Below the pieces are notes generated by a model. The model was given only the letters and a program-made list of their open reading frames with translations, was not told the DNA's origin and did not search any database. DNA of 64,000 nt from Anastatus disparis (taxonomy: Eukaryota; Arthropoda; Insecta; Hymenoptera; Eupelmidae): assembly GCA_017163975.1 (NCBI GenBank), contig JAFFSR010000309.1, positions 930,001 to 994,000 of the forward strand. Direction: 5' to 3'. The position numbers and the translations under genes were made by a program. Of the stretch, positions 57,048 through 64,000 are shown one piece after another (within the stretch, counting starts at the first letter, position 1; the number at the start of each line of letters is the position of its first letter).

Positions 57048-58132
57048 GATTAATTAATTATACAAATTTTGTAATTTCATACAATCGAAATTAGCCCATT
57101 AATGTCATTCAATTTTATTTTATTATATGTACATATACGTATATTTATATATATAAACGATAAGGCAGATACATATATAAGTATCTAAAAACTAAAACAA
57201 GTTTTAATTATATAAATAATTATTCATGTAGACTTATAATAGATTATAAAATTTATAAGAAAAACTTGACTGTATTAAATAATTGACAGTTTAGCGTTTT
57301 ATTTTCATAATAAGTTTCTACGTTGTTAAATCGCGTGCGATTCAACTTTGGCGCGGAGAGAGGTGAATGACACCAAGCGAACATGTCATTCATCTATACA
57401 ATATATTAACATTGTTTAATACTTCAACTTTAAGAAAAATTGATTTCTTTTATTTTTAATGATCATAGATCTATCTATTTAAAAAAAAAAAAAAAAAAAA
57501 AACAACAAATGAAAATGAGATATAGACATTCTAAATAATATTGTTATAAAGGAAACATACTGAAAGGAATTGACTTAGTTAAAATTAATAAGACTTATAT
57601 AAGGAAAAGTATTTATAAGAAAAAAATGATACTCTAATTTTAAGCAAAATTTATTTCTTTATGTTAAATTAATTTTTAATTATCAAAGGTATAAGGACAG
57701 TTAAAAAAAAAAAAAAAAACAAATGAAAAAGTAACATAGAAATTTGAAATAATATTTTTTTAAAGCAAATATACTAATAATATTACAAGGAATTGAATTA
57801 TTTAAAATTAATAAGACTTAAATAAGAAAAAGTATTTATAAAAAAAAAAAAAAAAGAAATAAATAAATTAAGTATTAAAAAAATTATTATCATAAATTAA
57901 GATATTTTCTTTTAGAATTTAAGTATTTTATATAATTAATATTAAAAATGAAAAGGAGCAGTTGGAAAAATAAAAAGGAAAACAAAAGATTATGACAAAA
58001 ATAGATATATTATGAATTATATTGTACATTATTATTTTTTTTTACAAAAGATATACAAAAAAAGAAAAGAAAGGAAAACTAATCCCATTATTCTCCATAA
58101 AAAATTTTTTAGATATATATATATATTCTAAC
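57048..58132 (+). repeat. Element B 3' region with A-rich tandem units
   Basis: No plus-strand gene. A unit of about 218 bp (poly-A run, AACAAATGAAAA, AGGAATTGA, AAAATTAATAAGACTTA, AAAAGTATTTATAA) occurs at about 57480-57640 and 57700-57860, with a weaker trace near 57960. Poly-A runs of 15-20 bp mark the unit borders. Confidence 0.65.
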
Positions 58133-58641
58133 TCAGTCCCATGACTCTTCGGAGGGATTTTGAGGCTGACAATCGATCGGGACCAATTCAGGTGTTCTTC
58201 CTACTGGTAAATCATCTGATGCAAGTTTACCCCTGCACATCAAAATTTCACCGACGTACATATAGAAGTTGTCTTGTATCACCCTCATCAACATACGCTT
58301 TCCGTGGACAATGGCAATCCGTTCTTCCCAACGGAAGAGGTAGCATAAATTCCAGCCATCAAAATCACGTTCTCCGTTCAACCACCATGCATCGTTATCA
58401 CGCCGATCCATTGAGCGAAACAGACGTTTTAACTGCCAATCGCCAAACTAAACATCAAAGTAAAGCATAGATATAAATAACAAGAATTCAATAATAAATA
58501 TAAATACTAATATTTCATAAGTTAGTTAAAAAAAAAAAAAAAAAAATCCATAAAAATAAGAATATAATATTGAACTCGTAATATTAAGATAATAATAGAG
58601 ATACTTACACAAACTCGGGTATATTGCTTCCTTGGATACAT
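58133..58641 (-). CDS. Antisense two-exon gene inside element B
   Basis: Exon 1 (58641-58609, 11 codons) starts with ATG TAT CCA and ends TGT, followed by the donor GTAAGT. Exon 2 (58447-58133, 105 codons with stop) follows the acceptor TTACTTTGATGTTTAG. The junction is phase 0 and the intron 161 bp. The predicted protein is 115 residues, rich in Trp, Arg and Asp (for example NDAWWLNGERDFDGWN; RWEERIAIVHGK; MCRGKLASDDLPVG), with a Pro/Glu-rich end and no signal peptide or membrane segment. Exon 2 is far GC-richer than the AT-rich element around it. It lies between env and the 3' LTR on the opposite strand. I do not recognise the family. A captured host or viral gene is the simplest reading; a chance ORF is unlikely given the splice fit. 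Confidence 0.6.
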
Positions 58642-58961
58642 GATGATGATTGTTAAAAAATAAATAAAAGTAAGCTCTTAAATACCCGAAAAGAACAACG
58701 AAAACCAATGGTAAAAAAAAAAAAAAAGAAAAAAAAATTTTTTAGACGTGTCAGCGGCATACATTTTTCTCTTCGTTAACTTTGCTGAATTGTTATTACA
58801 ATGTCATTAACCTATGTTTTAAAAATTAACAACACGAATAATTGTATAAAACTTTAATTCATGCTAATTGTAAATAGACTTTTAAGATTTATTAATCAGT
58901 AACTGTTTTCAGGTTTTTATGTTGCTTTTGTTTCAATAAGCAACATCTTTGAGCCCCAAGG
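58642..58961 (+). other. Element B segment between antisense gene and 3' LTR
   Basis: AT-rich. It would hold the promoter of the antisense gene and the polypurine tract of the element. A purine stretch (GAGCCCCAAGG) directly before the LTR at 58951-58961 is only partly purine. Confidence 0.45.
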
Positions 58962-59931
58962 TGTTACGTCATAAAACGTACCCTTCTGTTGGCCACTCAT
59001 AAAAAAAAATAATGATAAACACATCTATAGTTCCTGATTATTTTTTAGATTTTAATCGTAATATTGTAAATGTTCAATAATTGACCTAACTTTTTTTTTT
59101 TTTTTCGATTGCCTATCCTTCTGATATGCAATCTCCTGAGCACCGAGGTGTTACGTCACAAACGTATCGTTTTTATTAACATTGGTAAATCAAATTCCTC
59201 AGTTATTGAACAGTCGCATTATTTCATTATTAAGCGAAATTAAGTAGATCATCAGAAAAGAATCGAAACGTATGTTTCGAAATTTCAAAACGAATTTTAC
59301 AAATCTCAAAAACATTACGAAACATATTATTAAAATTTAAGAAAATTTATAAATAAAAATTGATGTAAAAGACAATAAAATCTTATAAACAAAGATAAGT
59401 ATAAAACCAAATTGAGATCATCGAAAGAACGGAATATTACCCCGGGTGTCTTATTGGTAATACGTTTACACTGCCCGCCAAGTTTTATATTTCAAAGCAA
59501 TTGCTATTATTAAATATACATGTATCAATTATTAAAATATATACGCGCATAAAAATCTATTATATTAAAAGTGTTAAAAAATATCAATAAACCTCGAGGA
59601 TCTATTACATATTGTGCCTATTCATTTGTCTGCCCATACCTAGCACCAATCTACTGAGAAATACTACAAGGTAAGAATATATAATTATTCAATAAACTCT
59701 TTATTTCAAGAATTAAGTTTATCCTTTAATAATATTCAATCGTGAGAGCGATTTCGTTCAATTAAATATTGGTGGAGTTTTCCACCACTAGATTCATACA
59801 TCTCTATCTTTATATTTTAAACATACATAATTTATATATATATTTAATGCAATTAATTAATATAATTAAATAACATATACACATTTATTTTCACATTTTT
59901 ATTTAGTCCTGGTGCAAGCCAGGACTTAACA
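58962..59931 (+). repeat. Element B 3' LTR (970 bp)
   Basis: Nearly identical to 46199-47172. Differences seen: two substitutions near the start (CTTTCC against CCTTCT), one A to G at GGTGGAATTTT, and one or two T/A-run length changes. It is followed by GCAG, the target duplication. The last 25 codons of the interrupted transposase frame run into it, by accident. Confidence 0.93.
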
Positions 59932-61949
59932 GCAGCAACGTGCGCACAACATCCAACAGTGCGGTTACCATTGGGACAATCGCAAAAATATCTGAGGAAA
60001 CTGGAATAACCAGTACCATTTGGTTTATATTCAACGAAACATTCATATTGTTTTTTATTTACATGTCTTGATTGAACTTCGAATTTAAGAATATTTTTAT
60101 GTTCTATGGAATATCCTAGTTTCAAATTATTATCTGAATCTAACATTTCTGCTAGGTATGATATGGTCTGTTTAAGTTGATATGATCCTGTAAAAAGAAT
60201 TTTCAAATCTTTTTCTGTCAATTCAGGAAAATCTGGTAAATCAGTCGAAGTTATGATCTGAAATGGTAATTTACGACGACACCATCTTTTTTCTGCCACT
60301 AATTCTGCTAGTGTGTTTTCAATATTCCTTCTCGATTGCATGGTATTAAATATTTCATCTTGAATGTCATGATCAGAATCTAAGCGTTTGCCAAATAAAT
60401 TATTTAAATAGCAAGCAATTCTGCAATACAATCCAGTATCCTTCACCATTTTATTGTCAAGTTTGTGATCTAATAATCTGAATTTTTTTTTTTCAATTCC
60501 ATGTACTGCTTCAACAGCCCACCTTATTTTTGTTACGAATCGTGTTTCATTTGATTCTTGTGCTGAAAATTGTGATTTTGAACCTTTGAGTTCAGGCATC
60601 AGAACAATATAACCCATATCTTCTAATTTCTTTTTAATATCTCGAAAGCCTCTGTCTAGAACAAAAATATCGCCTTTGCGGAGCAATTTCTGTAAAATTA
60701 CTGGTATTGTTTCAAATATTTTCATTAAAATTGCAGCATCATTCATGTTAGCGAGATAAGGTCCTAACTGGTCAACAACATAGCCATTTGTTGAACATAT
60801 TGTAAAGGGTTTATTGAGAGGAACTTTTTTTTGACCTAAATAGGATTTTCTCTGATACTCATTATTAGAGCTTTTCTCATGCCTTATATAAGTTCCATCA
60901 CAAATAAAAATAAGTTGGTTGCCTGGATATAATTTTTTCGTCATTTGAGAAGTTTGGTTTTCAATCAAGTCATTTCTGTCTGCATTTTTTAATCCAAAAT
61001 AATTTGGTAATACGTCTTTTTCAAAAGATGATAAGACTGAATGACAAAAACGAGATACTTGTTCGCTCTCGATATCAAATATTGAAGAAATAACTTGATT
61101 AGAGTTCCCTGTACGCATTTTAAATAAAAATACTACGATGGCTTGAATCACTGTTCTTGCACAGGAATCTTTAAGAGAAGTGAGTTGTAATTTAAGTTGG
61201 ATGATCTGTGCCCAAGATAATCCTGTAAACACTTTTAATTTTTTTTCTGGCATAACAAATTCGGCTACTTTATTGAATAACCTTTTATCTGTTTTTGCAG
61301 ATATTGTACTTAGTATTTTTGATAATTCATTAACATCTAATGTACTACGGGTGGAAAAAATCTTCATTTTATTCAATTCATCTTCATAAAATATTTTTTT
61401 AATTATATGATCAGAACAGCATCTATTGCCATTTGGAATAAATAAGTTAATTTTACTGAAAACTTGAATTCTTGCTTCAAAAGGCACTAACATTATATTT
61501 GTGCGTTTATTGTATCCACAAATAAAACAATACTTATGTGTTGCAATCGTTCTTTGCATTTGCAATTCTATGAATTCTGGTTCTTCTTTTTCATCAACTT
61601 TGTACGACGAATCTGTATTTGTCTGAGATGATGAACTAATACTTATTTCAGATAATGATTCCGAAATATTAGATTTTTGAGAGAAAACATTTTCTGCAGT
61701 ATCATCAGATATTTCAATTTCAGAGCTTGACATTTTTTTTACCACTTGCTTTCTACACGGATCACACATTACATCATTAATGAAAATATCTTCTCTGCCA
61801 GATACTACTTTCGCATATTCTAGTTCTGTTTCGCATTGAATTTCTTTTTTTCGACCACTTATTTTTCTTAAATAAATATTGCATATAGAACATTTTCGAT
61901 CATCATATTTCATTTTTTTGTTAGCATTTCCTTCGCTATTAGATGCCAT
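59932..61949 (-). pseudogene. DDE transposase with SWIM zinc finger, cut by element B
   Basis: The frame is open from ATG 61949 for about 672 codons to the insertion. The N-terminus has CX2C pairs (CSIC at 20-23, CDPC at 62-65, CFIC at 141-144) that may bind zinc. The catalytic core looks like the DDE_Tnp_4 type (PIF/Harbinger or ISL2EU-like): FICDGTYIRHEK with D351, YLGQKK, VLDRGFRD with D432, and WAVEAVHG with E480. The C-terminus has a SWIM motif (CDCPNGNRTVGCCAH). The insertion sits a few residues after the SWIM His; the remaining 43 codons are at 46198-46065. Apart from the insertion I see no lesion, so the gene was intact until recently. Terminal inverted repeats were not found, so it may be a transposon or a domesticated copy. 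Confidence 0.8.
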
Positions 61950-62481
61950 GTCTACTATTATCCAACAAAAAAATCACTTCTGAAACAATAAAAAATAAAC
62001 AAATGTTTTTAAAAATCTAAATAATTTTCATATCTATATAAATTTCATTATCCTTTGTTAAAAACTTGTTAATTGTTTTAACAAACTATTTAAAACAGTT
62101 ATCATGAATAAATATAAAAATTAATAATGTCGCTAAGTACTTCAAAGATCCCAATTTTAACTTGGAGTTTTAGTTTTCAATCACTTATAGTTTAGTAACT
62201 ACTCTGAAGTTGTTGCAAATGTTATCTAGCCAAACATGGATGTTTCGAGTAAGATAAACATTGTCTACAAGAATGTCTTTTGGAATTTAGCGCATTATTT
62301 CTTAATAACATGTACGTTTTCCGAGATGACATCTCATAATATCCAGGTCATCCTGGCTACCTGGAAGCCGTCTATAGGAATGAATTTTGAAATTTTCCAT
62401 ACCGTTTATGAAGTTTACAGGCATTTGCAGAGACTACGTAAATGAAACTTGGAGATTCTTTTCGATTTAGATTCTAAGGTT
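61950..62481. other. Upstream flank of the transposase gene
   Basis: AT-rich. It includes a 69-codon plus-strand frame at 62236-62445 that I cannot assign (motif FWNLAHYFLIT) and that shows no clear start context. No terminal inverted repeat matching the other side could be found. Confidence 0.4.
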
Positions 62482-63134
62482 GTTTCTCCACGTATATATA
62501 GCACATAAATTGTCAATTGTTTTATCTTTATTTTAATTATTTTATAAGGCATAAGCAAGTGTATATCGGAAGAAAGAGGTCTTGGGAAGTGGTAAAAATT
62601 TTTTTCGAGTTAATAGAAACTGCGAATATGCTAATATTGTTAGTAGAAGAAAAACATCATAAAACACTTCAATCTTCTTTATTTTTCGATTTTAATGTAT
62701 CTGAGCTCATTTTGTTCCTTATGCAAATTAAGGAGGCGTTACTGTAGGTAATTTGGCGATAAAATTTATGGTTGACGCATAAATTTAATTGTTTTCTTAA
62801 ATTTTATAAATTTTAAGTGAACAATTAGATTTATGCGTCAACTATAAATGTTATTACCAAATTACCAACGGTAACCCCTCCCGAAATTTCAAAAGGAACA
62901 AAATGAGTCCGGATATATTAAAATCGGACGAAAAACAAAGAAGATTACAGTGTTTTATAATGTTTTTCTTCTACTAATAATATTAGCATATCCACAGTTT
63001 CTATTAACTAGAATAAAAATTTTACCACTTTCCAAGGCCTCTTTCTTTTGATGTACACTTGCTTATCCCTTATAAAATAATTAAAATAAAGATAAAACAA
63101 TCTAAAATTTATATGTTATATATTCGTGGAGAAC
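62482..63134. mobile_element. Palindromic foldback element, about 320-bp arms
   Basis: GTTTCTCCACGTATATATAG at the left pairs with the complement of the right end (ATATTCGTGGAGAAC), and the match continues inward through TTTTATCTTTATTTTAATTA, AGGTCTTGGGAAGTGG and GACGCATAAAT to a centre near 62808. The arms are about 85 percent identical by eye. No real ORF. Confidence 0.82.
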
Positions 63135-63140
63135 TACCTA

Positions 63141-63664
63141 AAAAGGCGGTAAGAACCATTTGCCGCTTGGTGGCGCTGCAGGTGAGAGAAGAATATAAAA
63201 TATCTTTTATACACGGATTTAAAATTTATTAAGACAACAATATACTTCTAATGTTGTCAATAACTCTTGCCGTATATATGTAGAATAATTATCAATGCTA
63301 ATTTTATTTGAAAAGTCTAATATATTTTTGTAAAGCGAAAAATGCTGCGCGTAATAGAGCCGATGTAAACATGTGTATTTTTCTTTAGTGCGACAGAGAA
63401 AGTAATACTAAAGAATGATGAATACATATGCTCATGCCGGCTCTATCTCGCGCTGCATTTTTCGCTTTCCAACAATATTTTAAACTTTTCAAACAAAATT
63501 AGCATCAATAATTATTCTACATATATATGGTTAGAGTTATTGACAACATTAGAAGTATATTATTGTTTCAGTAAATTATAAATCGCTGAAAAAAATTATT
63601 TTACATTTTTCTCTGACTTGACCGCAGCGCCCCCATGCGGCAAATAGTCTCGACTGCCTCTTAA
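63141..63664. mobile_element. Palindromic foldback element, about 230-bp arms
   Basis: Left end AAAAGGCGGTAAGAACCATT with TTGCCGCTTGGTGGCGCTGC pairs with the right end GCAGCGCCCCCATGCGGCAA and GACTGCCTCTTAAG. The arms share the CTAATGTTGTCAATAACTC stretch and GCGAAAAATGCTGCGCG near the centre. It lies 6 bp from the previous palindrome. Confidence 0.82.
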
Positions 63665-64000
63665 GATTAGCAGAAATAACCAGAATCTTAGATTCCATGA
63701 AAATTTCTTCATAATTGATAGACGATATGAAAAATTGCAAAATTTATTTCCCTGACTGACGTTCAGATTTCCAGGAAGATCGATAGGCGTCCACAAGAAC
63801 AAATATGAATTTGATAAGCAATAAGTAATGATACTACAGATGACATCAAGGTATCCAGAAACATCCAAGTACCGTAAGACGTCGACCACAGATACATCAA
63901 TATAAAAAATTAATGATGCGATATCTCTCAAAATGAGCTACAACAGCGTCATACACTGCCGTTCCCGAAAATTTGGCCCCCTGAGATGAAATTCCAAATA
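63665..64000. other. Right end of window, unassigned
   Basis: A minus-strand frame of 111 codons (63931-63596) begins here with hydrophobic segments (IFYIDVSVVDVLRYLDVSG) and runs into the palindrome. I cannot assign it; it may be a fragment of a membrane protein gene that continues beyond the window. Confidence 0.3.

Larger units (their letters stand above)
46199..59931 (+). mobile_element. LTR retrotransposon B, Ty3/gypsy with envelope and antisense gene
   Basis: LTRs at 46199-47172 and 58962-59931 start TGTTACGTCATAAAACGTAC and end CAGGACTTAACA. GCAG flanks both sides (46195-46198 and 59932-59935), a 4-bp duplication. By eye the LTRs differ by about three substitutions and two small homopolymer indels, so insertion was very recent. 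Order: leader, gag, protease, RT, RNase H, integrase, env, an antisense spliced frame, A-rich tract, LTR. Coding parts have about six lesions. It is a distant relative of element A and inserted into a transposase gene. The internal DNA is extremely AT-rich. Confidence 0.93.

Noticed and set aside
59853..59931. Last 25 codons of the transposase frame as native sequence
   Set aside because: They lie inside the LTR of element B; the native C-terminus is at 46065-46198.
62236..62445. 69-codon frame and the 111-codon frame at 63596-63931 as chemoreceptor fragments
   Set aside because: Both are hydrophobic, but no receptor signature is visible and they do not align with each other convincingly.

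Overview
The window is AT-rich animal DNA, most likely from an insect and probably a hymenopteran. That reading is an inference from the element families seen: Ty3/gypsy retroelements with envelope genes, an R1-clade LINE, a CsRn1-type gypsy element, foldback MITEs, and host-gene fragments resembling CEBPZ/Noc1, a VRK-type kinase and perhaps ING. I see no complete ordinary host gene, no tRNA or rRNA and no CRISPR array. It is a nest of transposable elements in transposable elements.

Layout. 1-5.8 kb: a foldback MITE, inverted FLYWCH-like fragments, copy 1 of a 0.64 kb dispersed repeat, a 5'-truncated LINE reverse-transcriptase fragment, a 1.8 kb palindrome whose two arms carry a CEBPZ/Noc1-like exon, and a 28-bp tandem repeat. 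5.9-22.1 kb: a decayed errantivirus-type (F-like) env relic, split by LTR retrotransposon A (6230-21148, minus strand, target duplication GTATG). Element A encodes a small basic Cys/His ORF, a gag with seven zinc knuckles, an intact pol with two tandem aspartic proteases, and a decayed envelope of a different type that resembles chuvirus glycoproteins. 22.4-26.7 kb: a GC-richer orphan ORF behind splice-like signals, a diverged satellite dimer, a MITE and unassigned DNA. 26.7-30.6 kb: decayed CsRn1-type element D (plus strand) ending in integrase, fused to a broken VRK-like kinase fragment, then a satellite-like array. 31.7-39.0 kb: decayed Ty3/gypsy element C (minus strand) with an OTU-like segment, interrupted by two foldback MITEs. 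39.0-46.05 kb: copy 2 of the dispersed repeat, a 0.66 kb compound trinucleotide array and an R1-clade LINE (minus strand). 46.06-61.95 kb: a DDE transposase gene with a SWIM zinc finger (minus strand), split by LTR retrotransposon B (46199-59931, plus strand). 62.5-63.7 kb: two adjacent long palindromes.

Elements A and B are related at a distance: same gene order (gag with many zinc knuckles, pol, env), the same envelope type, the same kind of splice acceptor just before env, and a macro-domain-like segment between RNase H and integrase. B adds an N-terminal SAP-like segment in gag and, most unusually, a two-exon open frame on the antisense strand between env and the 3' LTR with consensus splice sites and a phase-0 junction. 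A adds a doubled protease and an upstream ORF that has no ATG of its own; splicing from a donor in the LTR would create one.

All calls come from reading the sequence by eye. Family names rest on recognised motifs and remembered family features, not on database searches.
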